Part shown: positions 42,470 through 50,310 of the stretch, piece by piece
How positions within the stretch are numbered: position 1 is the stretch's first letter
How the letters are laid out: each line of letters begins with the position of its first letter
Assembly (NCBI GenBank): GCA_002352215.1
Contig: DEIB01000010.1
Span: forward strand, 1 to 62,145
Origin: Chthonomonas sp. UBA2785
Lineage (GTDB): Bacteria > Armatimonadota > Fimbriimonadia > Fimbriimonadales > Fimbriimonadaceae
Length of the DNA stretch: 62,145 nucleotides
Direction: 5' to 3'
Translations under genes and position numbers: made by a program
The notes under the pieces: model-generated
What the model was told of the DNA's origin: nothing
The model's input: the letters and a program-made list of their open reading frames with translations, nothing else
Database searches by the model: none

Positions 42470-43626
42470 TAGAGTTCGCTGTGGTAGGTGGGGCCCGTGG
42501 GCATCAGGGCCTCCAGCGTGTCCAATGTGGTCGCGTCGGCGGCTGTCACCAGCCCCATCCGGTGCATCTGCCGCCACCCCGGATGACCGAAAAACGCCCC
42601 GCTGAATGTGGCGATGTCCACCTCTACCAGCGGCAGGTCACCACCCGCATCCGGCGAGCACGTTGTCCCGCCCGGACCAAACTCAACCCGCCACGGCCCT
42701 TCGTTTTCCGGCACGATGGGGTCGGTCACTCGAAGCCGAAACGCACCTGACAAGGCCGGCTTCAGGCAAGCGAGCGCTCCCGGCACGTCGTAAACCCGCA
42801 CCATCGCCTCGCGGTCCACGCTGACATCCACTTGGCCATCGTGGAATCGACTCATGAAGGGGCAATCCTCGGGTTCACACCACTTCACCGAAGACTGGTT
42901 GATCGCCAAAGAGCGGATGAACGCCAGGCCGCTTTCATAGCCCGCCCGCGAGGACCACGCGAATTCGTTGACCTCTAAGACTTCGTAAAAACCCTTCACT
43001 CGGGCGTAGACATAGGCTTCCGCGGGGTCGCCCAGCACAAACAGTTGCGAATCCTGGCTCGCCAGCATCCGCGCCCACCGGTCGGGGTGCCGGTCCACCG
43101 AAAGGGCATACGGGGCCACAAATACGGCGTGGCAAGCGGCCAATCCTTCGATATCTGCCGCTGTGGCCACCCGGGCGTCCAGCGTCTGAGCGAGCGAAGG
43201 CATGCGATCCACTGGCACATGCAATTCCATCCGGTGCGCCGCCCCGCTGGCATAGCCCTGCTTGCGATAAAACTTGTCTCGAAAGGCGTACAGGGCGCCC
43301 GCCACCATCCCCTGCGCGCGTTCGGCCCGGATCACCTCGGCCATTAGCCGCTGGCCGTAGCCGCCGTTGCGATGGGTAGGGGCAATGCCCACGGTGGCTA
43401 CGCCCGCCAGAGGCACAAACCCATGGGCGTGGCGCGCTCGGAGAGTCAAACAGTTGGTGACGCCTACGGGTTGGTCATCCACCCGCGCGAGGTAGCGGCG
43501 ACCCCCGCCGATGATGTCGGCCAGGTGGTCGGATTCCTGGGGCGGTCGCCCGTCATAAACCCACGAGCGAACCCACAGGAAGTCGCTCTCGTCGCCGGGG
43601 CCACATTCCTGGAATCGCCAATTCAT
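42466..43626 (-). CDS. Eis-like GNAT N-acetyltransferase with SCP2-type C-terminal domain
   Basis: A 386-residue protein. The N-terminal GNAT domain has acetyl-CoA binding VATVGIAPTHRNGGYGQRLM and AGALYAFRDKFYRKQGY. A second GNAT-like half follows, then a C-terminal domain (about 285-386) with LSGAFRLRVTD and VEVDIATFSGAFFGHP, as in Eis and related acetyltransferases. Substrate unknown; relatives acetylate amines including aminoglycosides, but that cannot be inferred here. TAAACT lies 6 nt before the ATG. Confidence 0.85.
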   Translation of the reverse strand: MNWRFQECGPGDESDFLWVRSWVYDGRPPQESDHLADIIGGGRRYLARVDDQPVGVTNCLTLRARHAHGFVPLAGVATVGIAPTHRNGGYGQRLMAEVIRAERAQGMVAGALYAFRDKFYRKQGYASGAAHRMELHVPVDRMPSLAQTLDARVATAADIEGLAACHAVFVAPYALSVDRHPDRWARMLASQDSQLFVLGDPAEAYVYARVKGFYEVLEVNEFAWSSRAGYESGLAFIRSLAINQSSVKWCEPEDCPFMSRFHDGQVDVSVDREAMVRVYDVPGALACLKPALSGAFRLRVTDPIVPENEGPWRVEFGPGGTTCSPDAGGDLPLVEVDIATFSGAFFGHPGWRQMHRMGLVTAADATTLDTLEALMPTGPTYHSELY

Positions 43627-43632
43627 GCGAGG

Positions 43633-43638
43633 AGTTTA
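43633..43638 (-). promoter_or_regulatory. -10-like element of the Eis-like gene
   Basis: TAAACT on the minus strand ends exactly 6 nt before the ATG at 43626; the intervening CCTCGC is not a Shine-Dalgarno site. Confidence 0.35.
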
Positions 43639-44142
43639 GACCGGGAGGTTCCGGGTTTCTTTATCCACGCCCAGCACAAAGCAGCTGTGAATCTTGCCAA
43701 TGCCTTGCACCTGGCTGAGGTGCTGGTCAATGAAGTCGCGATAGGCGTTCATATCGGGCACCACAATCTTGAGCAAGAAATCGTGCTCACCGCTGATGTG
43801 CAGGCACTCTTGGACTTGTTCAATGCTCGTCACGGCTTCGCGGAACCGTGAAATCGCTTGATCTTGGTGGAGCGACAGACTGACCAAGGCAATGACCAGC
43901 AAGCCGTAGCCCATTTCTTCCCGATTCAGCTGACAATGGAACCCATCAATCAGTCCGCTTTCCTCTAACTTGCGGATGCGCTGCAGGGTGGAAGGGGCCG
44001 ACAACCCAATGCGGCGCGCCAACTCGGCATTCGAAATCCGTCCGTCTTCCTGGAGATCGCGCAGAATTTGGCGATCTTTCTCGTCCAAGGCGACCCGGGG
44101 CTCTCCCCACTTAGGTCCTTTCGTCTGAACAACCGGTTGCAT
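43636..44142 (-). CDS. Lrp/AsnC-family transcriptional regulator
   Basis: A 168-residue regulator. The N-terminal HTH has LDEKDRQILRDLQEDGRISN, AELARRIGLSAPSTLQRIRK and LEESGLIDGF. The C-terminal RAM domain has VQECLHISGEHDFLLKIVVP and YRDFIDQHLSQVQGIGK. Ligand, usually an amino acid, is unknown. It is divergent from the M3 peptidase with 36 nt between and could regulate it; this is inference. Its 3' end lies over the promoter of the Eis-like gene, which reads in the same direction. Confidence 0.93.
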   Translation of the reverse strand: MQPVVQTKGPKWGEPRVALDEKDRQILRDLQEDGRISNAELARRIGLSAPSTLQRIRKLEESGLIDGFHCQLNREEMGYGLLVIALVSLSLHQDQAISRFREAVTSIEQVQECLHISGEHDFLLKIVVPDMNAYRDFIDQHLSQVQGIGKIHSCFVLGVDKETRNLPV

Positions 44143-44178
44143 ATGACTCTCGCCTGCTATCGTAGCACTTAGGCAGTT

Positions 44179-45972
44179 ATGGCAAGCACCCTACCCCCTA
44201 CCCATTTGCCCACATGGGATTTACAGTTTTTTTATTCAAGCTTTGATTCAGCCGAGCATCTGGCCGCGCGCCAAGACCTGGAAGCCCAGCTGACGGCGCT
44301 GGAAGCCCAACTGGACCAGGAAGGCATTGATGGCGGCGACGCGCTGCCGGCCGATGCCACGCAGGCTCAACGTGCCCGTTCGTTGGTAGATCGCCTGAAC
44401 CACCTGATGTCGAGCATGACGCCCATGCGCGCCTACGCCTATGGCCGCTTGACCACCGACGCCGGCGACGAGGAGGCTCAGGCCGCCATCGGCTACCTCA
44501 CCAAGCAGGGCATCCGGGCCAGCAAGATCGAAACCCGGTTCACGGCCTGGCTGGGCCGCTTTGATGTGGCGCAGCTCGTGGCCCACGACGCCGTGCTGCA
44601 AGATTACGCCTTTGCCCTGCACAAGCGGGCCACGGAGGCCAAGCACCAGATGACGATGGCCGAAGAGGCCCTGGCCGCCGACATGGGCGAAACCGGGGGT
44701 AGTGCCTGGTCTCGCCTTTACGGCAACTTCAGCAGCCAGATCGAAGTCGTGGTCAACGGCGATTCGATGCCGATGAGCGCAGTGCGCAATCTGGCTTACG
44801 ATGCGGACCCGAACGTGCGCAAGGCGGGCTACGAAGCCGAATTGGCCGCGTGGTCGCGCAATGAAATCCCCATTGCCGCCGCCATCAACGCCATCAAGGG
44901 CGAAACCCTGCTCCTGGCCAAGCGGCGAGGCTGGGGTCACCCGCTGGATTACGTCCTGTTTGACAACCACATGGACCGGGCGAGCCTGGACGCCATGATG
45001 AGCGCGGCCCAGAAGTCGTTCCCGGATTGGCGCCGCTACCTCCGCGCCAAGGCCAAGGCCCTGGGCCACGAAGGTGGCCTGCCCTGGTACGACATGTTCG
45101 CTCCGCTGGGTGAAGAACGTTCGTACGAATACGCCGAAGCCGAGAGCTTTGTGGAGGACATGTTCCGCCGCTACAGCGACAAGATGGGCGACCTCGCCCG
45201 CACCTCGTACGATGAGCGATGGACGGATGCCGGACCGAAGCGCGGCAAGCGCGACGGCGCGTTCTGCATGAGCGCCGGGCAAGGCAAGAGCCGCATCCTC
45301 ATGAACTTCAAGCCCGCGTTTGGCAGCGTGGCCACCCTGGCCCACGAGCTCGGGCACGCCTATCACAACCAGTGCCTTGCCATTCGCCAGCCGCTCCAAC
45401 GCGACACACCGATGCCCCTCGCCGAAACCGCCAGCATCTTCTGCGAGACAATCATCAAGCGGGCCGCGCTGCAGGAGACGGAAGGGGCCGCGAAGGTGGC
45501 CATCCTCGAAGCCTCGCTCCAGGGCGCGTGCCAGGTGGTGGTAGACATCACCAGCCGGTACCGGTTTGAAGAGTCGGTATTCGCAGGCCGGGCCGAGCGC
45601 GACCTCAGCCCGCGCGAACTCTGCGACGCCATGCGCGCCGCCCAAGACAGCACCTACGGCGATGGCCTGAGCTGCGGCCACCCCTACATGTGGGCGGTGA
45701 AGCCGCACTACTACAGCTACGGGGCTTACTACAACTTCCCGTATATGTTCGGTCTGCTATTCGCGCTCGGCCTGTACGACGTCTACACGCAGGCCCCGGA
45801 TGCCTTCCGCGATCGCTATGACGACTTGCTGGCCAGCACGGGGATGTTTGACGCGGCGACTTTGGCGCAACGCTTTGGCATTGATATCCGCGACGAAGCC
45901 TTCTGGCAGCGCTCGCTGGGTGTCTTGGTCGAAGACATCAACGAGTTCGAACAACTGGTCACAAACGGTTGA
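44179..45972 (+). CDS. M3-family oligoendopeptidase (PepF-like)
   Basis: A 597-residue cytoplasmic zinc peptidase that cleaves short peptides. The catalytic motif is LAHELGHAYHNQ with PLAETASIFCETI supplying the downstream Glu. The last part has PHYYSYGAYYNFPYMFGLLF, the product-binding Tyr/His region. N-terminal helices contain LEAQLTALEAQLDQEGIDGG. Length is standard. Its stop overlaps the TTG start of the RluD-like gene (TTGA). Confidence 0.93.
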   Translation: MASTLPPTHLPTWDLQFFYSSFDSAEHLAARQDLEAQLTALEAQLDQEGIDGGDALPADATQAQRARSLVDRLNHLMSSMTPMRAYAYGRLTTDAGDEEAQAAIGYLTKQGIRASKIETRFTAWLGRFDVAQLVAHDAVLQDYAFALHKRATEAKHQMTMAEEALAADMGETGGSAWSRLYGNFSSQIEVVVNGDSMPMSAVRNLAYDADPNVRKAGYEAELAAWSRNEIPIAAAINAIKGETLLLAKRRGWGHPLDYVLFDNHMDRASLDAMMSAAQKSFPDWRRYLRAKAKALGHEGGLPWYDMFAPLGEERSYEYAEAESFVEDMFRRYSDKMGDLARTSYDERWTDAGPKRGKRDGAFCMSAGQGKSRILMNFKPAFGSVATLAHELGHAYHNQCLAIRQPLQRDTPMPLAETASIFCETIIKRAALQETEGAAKVAILEASLQGACQVVVDITSRYRFEESVFAGRAERDLSPRELCDAMRAAQDSTYGDGLSCGHPYMWAVKPHYYSYGAYYNFPYMFGLLFALGLYDVYTQAPDAFRDRYDDLLASTGMFDAATLAQRFGIDIRDEAFWQRSLGVLVEDINEFEQLVTNG

Positions 45973-46877
45973 GACTCGACGTTACCGAACCCGGGCGGCT
46001 GGACAAGCTGATTGCCACCGCCCTGGACGGCGTGAGCCGGAGCCGTGTGAGCGAACTGATCGACGCCGGTCAGGTGCAGATCAACGGTGTGGTCTGCACC
46101 AAGGGCTCGCAACGCGTGGCTACGGGTAGCACGGTGACGCTCGGCGAGATTCCGGAGCGCGAAGCCCCTGATCTCACCCCGGTGCCGATGGAACTGGAGG
46201 TGATCTACGAAGACGACCACCTGCTCGTCGTGAATAAGCCCCGCGACCTCTCTGTGCACCCCTCTCCGGGTTCAAAGCGGCCCACGCTGGTGCACGGTTT
46301 GTTGGCGCGGGCGCATGCGCTCGCGCAGGGCTCGGCTCCACACCGGCCGGGCCTGGTGCATCGCCTAGATAAGGACACCACGGGGCTCATTCTCATTGCC
46401 AAGAACGACCGCGCCCATGCCCATCTGGCTGCGCAAATCCAGACCCGTACGGCCGGGCGTCGCTATCTGGCCATTGCCCGGGGCTGGCCTCCGCACGAGC
46501 GGTTTACCATTGATGCGCCGCTGGCCAAGGACCCCAAGCGGCCGCTGGCGCGGGCGGTGCACCCGGATGGCAAGCCCGCCATTTCTCACGTCAAGCGGTT
46601 AGTCCGGCTGGACGAAGGTGCCTTGCTAGCGGTGAAGCTGGAAACGGGCCGTACGCACCAGATTCGCGTACATCTGGCTTCGGTGGGTTTCCCGGTCGTG
46701 GGTGACCCCCTCTACGCCCCGCCCCCGTTCGATCAGGGGTCGCTTCAGCTACACGCCGCTTACATGAGCTTCGCCCACCCCGTGACGGGCGATATGATAG
46801 AGCTGTACGCCGCGCCGCCTGAGGATTTTCGCATTCAAGGCCACGACGTACGGGAGCAGGTGGTGACATGGTCGTAA
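45969..46877 (+). CDS. rluD: RluA/RluD-family 23S rRNA pseudouridine synthase
   Basis: A 302-residue enzyme that isomerises uridine in 23S rRNA. The S4 domain (LDKLIATALDGVSRSRVSEL, IDAGQVQINGV) precedes the catalytic domain with PGLVHRLDKDTTGLILIAKN, where the Asp of HRLDKDT is the nucleophile, RRYLAIARGW and LLAVKLETGRTHQIRVHLAS. RluD is the likely subfamily because of the S4 domain. It overlaps radC by 10 nt. Confidence 0.92.
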   Translation: MRLDVTEPGRLDKLIATALDGVSRSRVSELIDAGQVQINGVVCTKGSQRVATGSTVTLGEIPEREAPDLTPVPMELEVIYEDDHLLVVNKPRDLSVHPSPGSKRPTLVHGLLARAHALAQGSAPHRPGLVHRLDKDTTGLILIAKNDRAHAHLAAQIQTRTAGRRYLAIARGWPPHERFTIDAPLAKDPKRPLARAVHPDGKPAISHVKRLVRLDEGALLAVKLETGRTHQIRVHLASVGFPVVGDPLYAPPPFDQGSLQLHAAYMSFAHPVTGDMIELYAAPPEDFRIQGHDVREQVVTWS

Positions 46878-47527
46878 GGGAAGGCACAGGTTGGGCGCGG
46901 TTGCAGCGGGCGGGGGTGGCCTCGGGTACGCCCATTGACTTGCTGACGCTGGCCCTCTGCCGCGACCCGCAGGACCTGGAAGCCACCGAGCCCCACGCCG
47001 CGCACCTCTTGCGTCAATACCGCATGCGCCAACTGGGCGATGTGAGTGCGGCTGAACTCCAAGAGCGCGTGGGGATGGATGCGTACGAATCGCTCCGCTT
47101 TTTGGCCACATTGGAGCTTGGCCGCCGCGTGGGGGCGAGTTCGCATGGGGAAGTCAGCACCATCACGGGGGACAAGGACGCTTACGAGGCCGTGAAGCAC
47201 ATTGAGGACGCCAAGCAGGAGAAGGTCATCACCGTGCTGCTGGATACCAAGAACCACATCCTCGGCACTATCACGGTGCACATCGGCACGCTGGATGCGA
47301 GCCTGATTGGCCCGCGCGAGGTTTTCCGCGATGCGGTGCGCGAGAATGCGGCCGCCCTCGTGGTGGCGCACAACCACCCCAGCGGCGACCCGACCCCCAG
47401 CCCGGAAGACATCGCCGTCACCAAGCGGCTGAATGAAGTCGGAGAGATCCTCGGGATTCGCCTCCTGGATCACATTATCGTCGGCAAAGGGAAGTACGTG
47501 AGCCTGCGCAAGGAAGGCAAGTTTTGA
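46868..47527 (+). CDS. radC: RadC/JAB-domain protein
   Basis: A 219-residue protein of the RadC family. The JAMM zinc motif is VVAHNHPSGDPTPSPEDIAV, with VLLDTKNHILGTITVHIGTL before and RLLDHIIVGKGKYVSL after. The N-terminal helix-hairpin region has PIDLLTLALCRDPQDLE. The biological role of RadC is unsettled. It overlaps both neighbours, so it is translated as part of the M3-RluD-RadC-translin operon. Confidence 0.9.
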   Translation: MVVREGTGWARLQRAGVASGTPIDLLTLALCRDPQDLEATEPHAAHLLRQYRMRQLGDVSAAELQERVGMDAYESLRFLATLELGRRVGASSHGEVSTITGDKDAYEAVKHIEDAKQEKVITVLLDTKNHILGTITVHIGTLDASLIGPREVFRDAVRENAAALVVAHNHPSGDPTPSPEDIAVTKRLNEVGEILGIRLLDHIIVGKGKYVSLRKEGKF

Positions 47528-48138
47528 ACCCGATTTGGGATGACCTGCGCGCCCGTTTGGACGCCGAACATGAGCAAAGGGAAGCGGCCCTGGCCGGCAC
47601 GCGCCAGATTATCCAGGCGAGCTCGAAAGCCATCCGCGCTTGCCACCGTCAGGAAACCGACAAAGCCCACCAGCTTGCCGAAGAGGCCCGCCGAAGCGCT
47701 CTCCAACTCCGCGAGGCCATGCAAGGCACGCCCCGCATGCTCTACGCGGGTTACTTGCAAGATGCCGAAAAGGAGATGGTGGAAGCCGTGCTGCTCCTGG
47801 CCATGATTGAGGGGCAGGAGTATCCCTCGGCGCAAGACCTGGGCGTCGAAGCCCACACGTACGCGCATGGCATCGCCGAGGCCGCCAGCGAACTCCGCCG
47901 CACCATTCTCGATCAACTGAGGGCCGACAACTATGCCGAAGCCCAACGCCTGATGAGCGCGATGGAACTCGTCTACGACGAACTGATTACCTTGGATTAC
48001 CCGGATGGTCTCACGGGCGGATTGCGGCGAGCGACGGACGCGCTACGAGCCGTTTTGGAGCGCACCCGAGCCGACTTGACGATGACAATCGTCCAAGAAC
48101 GGCTCCGAACTGCGCTCCGAGTTGACGAAATTCCCTGA
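47524..48138 (+). CDS. Translin-family protein
   Basis: A 204-residue all-helical protein resembling translin (COG2178 type). It has IIQASSKAIRACHRQETDKA, LEHAGYLQDAEKE-like LYAGYLQDAEKEMVEAVLLL, then AHTYAHGIAEAASELRRTIL, a middle helix with MELVYDELITLDYPDG and a final RATDALRAVLERTRADLTMT. These match the translin order: the GDxxGEL-like helix, the LDYP turn and the final ARxDLEK-type helix. Translins bind RNA and ssDNA as octamers; bacterial copies are poorly studied. The TTG start overlaps the radC stop (TTGA). Confidence 0.78.
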   Translation: MNPIWDDLRARLDAEHEQREAALAGTRQIIQASSKAIRACHRQETDKAHQLAEEARRSALQLREAMQGTPRMLYAGYLQDAEKEMVEAVLLLAMIEGQEYPSAQDLGVEAHTYAHGIAEAASELRRTILDQLRADNYAEAQRLMSAMELVYDELITLDYPDGLTGGLRRATDALRAVLERTRADLTMTIVQERLRTALRVDEIP

Positions 48139-48141
48139 GGC

Positions 48142-48297
48142 TTACTCGACGGCTTGCACAGCGTCCGGGCCGTCGCCAGCCGGGCGCTCGGCGCCAGCGG
48201 TGGCACCACCTTCAGCGGGGGCAGCTTCGCCTTGCGAGCAGCCGAAAACGAACGTGGCGGCCAAGATCGCGATCAGGGCCAGATTGAGGATCTTCAT
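48142..48297 (-). CDS. Small lipoprotein, 51 residues (mini-lipoprotein A)
   Basis: A short gene below usual ORF cut-offs. The signal MKILNLALIAILAATFVFGC ends in lipobox VFGC with Cys20, leaving a 32-residue mature part rich in Ala, Gly, Pro and Glu with the ending ERPAGDGPDAVQAVE. GGAG lies 8 nt before the ATG (TTGGAGTACATC). The next gene encodes a clear paralogue. Function unknown. Confidence 0.75.
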   Translation of the reverse strand: MKILNLALIAILAATFVFGCSQGEAAPAEGGATAGAERPAGDGPDAVQAVE

Positions 48298-48365
48298 GAT
48301 GTACTCCAACCGAACCGCAAGGCCCGGATGTTCGCAAAGACGTTCTGTCGTTGCAAAAAGTCACA

Positions 48366-48413
48366 CCGAACCTTGAGTTCTGCCCGAAATAGTACGGTGG
48401 ACCCAAGGTTCGG
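48366..48413 (-). terminator. Terminator of mini-lipoprotein B gene
   Basis: CCGAACCTTG and CAAGGTTCGG form a perfect 10-bp stem with a 28-nt loop, followed on the minus strand by TGTGACTTTTTG. It separates the two mini-lipoprotein genes, which suggests separate transcripts. Confidence 0.6.
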
Positions 48414-48433
48414 CATAGGGACGAACCTAGGAC

Positions 48434-48586
48434 TTACTTTTCTTCGGCAACGACCGCATCCGGGCTAGAACCTTCGGGGCGGCTCACATCCGGGTTGGTG
48501 TTGGCTTGCGGTTCCACTTCTTTCGTGCAACCGAACATGAAGGCGGCGGCGGCAAGCACCAGCAAGAACGAGAGGGTGAGTTTCAT
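48434..48586 (-). CDS. Small lipoprotein, 50 residues (mini-lipoprotein B)
   Basis: The reading frame runs MKLTLSFLLVLAAAAFMFGC, a signal with lipobox MFGC and Cys20, then a 31-residue mature part ending SRPEGSSPDAVVAEEK. GAGAAG lies just before the ATG. Compared with mini-lipoprotein A, both have FGC at 18-20 and a shared RPxGxxPDAVxxxE ending. The longer upstream ORF extension is not supported. Function unknown. Confidence 0.75.
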   Translation of the reverse strand: MKLTLSFLLVLAAAAFMFGCTKEVEPQANTNPDVSRPEGSSPDAVVAEEK

Positions 48587-48665
48587 TGTCTTCTCATCCG
48601 GCCCCAGGGAATCCTGTGCCCGGTACATCGTTGACGCGACCCTTGCCCTCGAGGTGACACAGATA

Positions 48666-48719
48666 GGGCTCATGGATCCTTGCGAACCCATGAGCCCCGT
48701 TCTCCTTCTGGCTAAGGAG
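48666..48719 (-). terminator. Double hairpin after the aldehyde dehydrogenase gene
   Basis: A CTCCTT/AAGGAG hairpin (48702-48719) is followed by a 10-bp hairpin of GGGCTCATGG and CCATGAGCCC (48666-48697) with a 12-nt loop. The T-tract after it on the minus strand is weak. It lies just past the aldehyde dehydrogenase stop. Confidence 0.55.
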
Positions 48720-48723
48720 AGAC

Positions 48724-50259
48724 TCAGACCTTGGTGCCGAGACCCTGCGCCATCACGATCTCTTCGGCGTGGTTGACGGTGAAAGCCACGCGGTGGGTCA
48801 GGTACTCCAGCGCCGTTTCTGCCGCCGGGTTGCCGTTGCCACTGCCCTTGACGCCGCCGAAGGGCAGGTGCACTTCCGCCCCGATGCTCGGCAGGTTCAC
48901 GTAGCCCAGGCCGTAGTCGGCGTGGTCGCGCACGTAGCGCCACTTGCGGAAGTCTTCCGTGATCACCGCCATGCTCAGGCCGTACTCGGTGTCGTTGTAG
49001 ACCCGCACCGCTTCTTCCAGACCGTCCACGCCGATGATGGCGCAGTGCGGGCTAAAGGCTTCTTGGCGCAGGCAGAACGTGTTCTCCTTGTACTGCGCAA
49101 AGCGATAAACGAACGGGGACGCAAAGTTGCCATTCACGTGGTCCGGGCCGGTCAGCACTTGGCCGTCCAGCAGGATCTCACCGCCTTCTTCCTTAGCCTT
49201 GGCGTTGTGGTGTTGCCACTTGGCCAGGCCGTCCGGGTTGATGAGCGGACCCATGAACACCGACGGGTCCATGCCGTCGCCCACGCGTACCCGCTTGGCA
49301 AGGTCGAGGAAGCGCTCGGTGAACTGCCCTTCGATCTTGCGGTCCACGATGATGCGGCCGGAGGACACGCAACGTTGACCAGCCGTCTTAAAGGCACTCA
49401 GCAACGCCGCATTCACAGCGATGTCGAGGTTGGCGTCTTCTAGCACGATCACGGCATTCTTGCCGCCCAGTTCGGTGGCCACAAACTTATGGGCTTCGGC
49501 CGCCGCGCTTTGTTGAATCATCTTCCCGACCGCGCGGCTCCCCGTGAAAAGGATCACGTCCACGTCTTCGTGGCGGGCGAGGGCGTCGCCGGTGGTTTCG
49601 CCGTCGCCGCTCACGAAGTTGATGACACCCTTGGGGAATCCGGCATCTTCGAACGCCTTCGCCAGGCGCCAGCCGCAGACCGGGGTCTCTTCGCTCGTCT
49701 TGATCACGACCGTGTTGCCCGCCAGCAGCGCCGGCAAGGAACCCCAAAGCGGGATAGCCACGGGGAAGTTCCACGGCGTGATAATGCCCACCACGCCCTT
49801 AGGCTTGCGCAGGATGTAGGCGTCCTTGGCCGGGATTTCGCTACTTAGCACGTGGCCGGTTGGCAGGCGACCAAAGCCCGCCACGTACTGCGCGGTGTGC
49901 AGGGATTCCACCACGTCGGCGCGGCCTTCGTTGTAAGGCTTGCCGCATTCGGTGGTGACAAGGACACTGAACTCTTCGAGGTCGCGCTTCAGCACCTGGG
50001 CCAGGTTATCAATGAACTCGGCGCGCTGGACCCAACTCAGTCGGCGCCAGGACGTGTAGGCGGCGCGGGCGGCCTTCACCGCTTCGTTCACTTGGGCGCG
50101 GCTGGTCATCGGGGCCGTGCCGATCACATGGGTTCGATTGGCGGGGTTCGTGCTTACGAACGTGCTGTCGCCATCCACCCATTCGCCATTGATGTAGTTC
50201 TGGGCCTTGACGTCGCGCATCACCAGCGAAAGCAGATCAGGAGTCACCGTTGCACTCAT
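48724..50259 (-). CDS. NAD(P)-dependent aldehyde dehydrogenase
   Basis: A 511-residue ALDH-superfamily enzyme oxidising an aldehyde to an acid. It has YINGEWVDGDSTF, GIITPWNFPVAIPLWGSLPA, the cofactor-binding ILFTGSRAVGKMIQ, catalytic Glu in VATELGGKNAVIV, catalytic Cys in AGQRCVSSGRIIVD and PFGGVKGSGNGNPA. Substrate unknown; alpha-aminoadipic semialdehyde dehydrogenase-like enzymes are near relatives. ATG 50259 is chosen over the longer ORF because the family begins there and TAACCT lies 7 nt upstream. Confidence 0.9.
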   Translation of the reverse strand: MSATVTPDLLSLVMRDVKAQNYINGEWVDGDSTFVSTNPANRTHVIGTAPMTSRAQVNEAVKAARAAYTSWRRLSWVQRAEFIDNLAQVLKRDLEEFSVLVTTECGKPYNEGRADVVESLHTAQYVAGFGRLPTGHVLSSEIPAKDAYILRKPKGVVGIITPWNFPVAIPLWGSLPALLAGNTVVIKTSEETPVCGWRLAKAFEDAGFPKGVINFVSGDGETTGDALARHEDVDVILFTGSRAVGKMIQQSAAAEAHKFVATELGGKNAVIVLEDANLDIAVNAALLSAFKTAGQRCVSSGRIIVDRKIEGQFTERFLDLAKRVRVGDGMDPSVFMGPLINPDGLAKWQHHNAKAKEEGGEILLDGQVLTGPDHVNGNFASPFVYRFAQYKENTFCLRQEAFSPHCAIIGVDGLEEAVRVYNDTEYGLSMAVITEDFRKWRYVRDHADYGLGYVNLPSIGAEVHLPFGGVKGSGNGNPAAETALEYLTHRVAFTVNHAEEIVMAQGLGTKV

Positions 50260-50266
50260 GGCCGGG

Positions 50267-50303
50267 AGGTTACCAGGGGGTTCGGGCCCGAGCCGGGTAA
50301 CTT
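50267..50303. promoter_or_regulatory. Divergent -10-like elements of the aldehyde dehydrogenase and secreted protein genes
   Basis: TAACCT on the minus strand (50272-50267) and TAACTT on the plus strand (50298-50303) each end 7 nt before the start codon of their gene. The starts are only 51 nt apart. Confidence 0.35.
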
Positions 50304-50310
50304 TGAGGCC

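Noticed and set aside
48434..48943. 169-codon version of mini-lipoprotein B
   Set aside because: The upstream part overlaps the aldehyde dehydrogenase gene antiparallel to nothing useful and crosses its double hairpin; the lipoprotein start at 48586 is far better supported.
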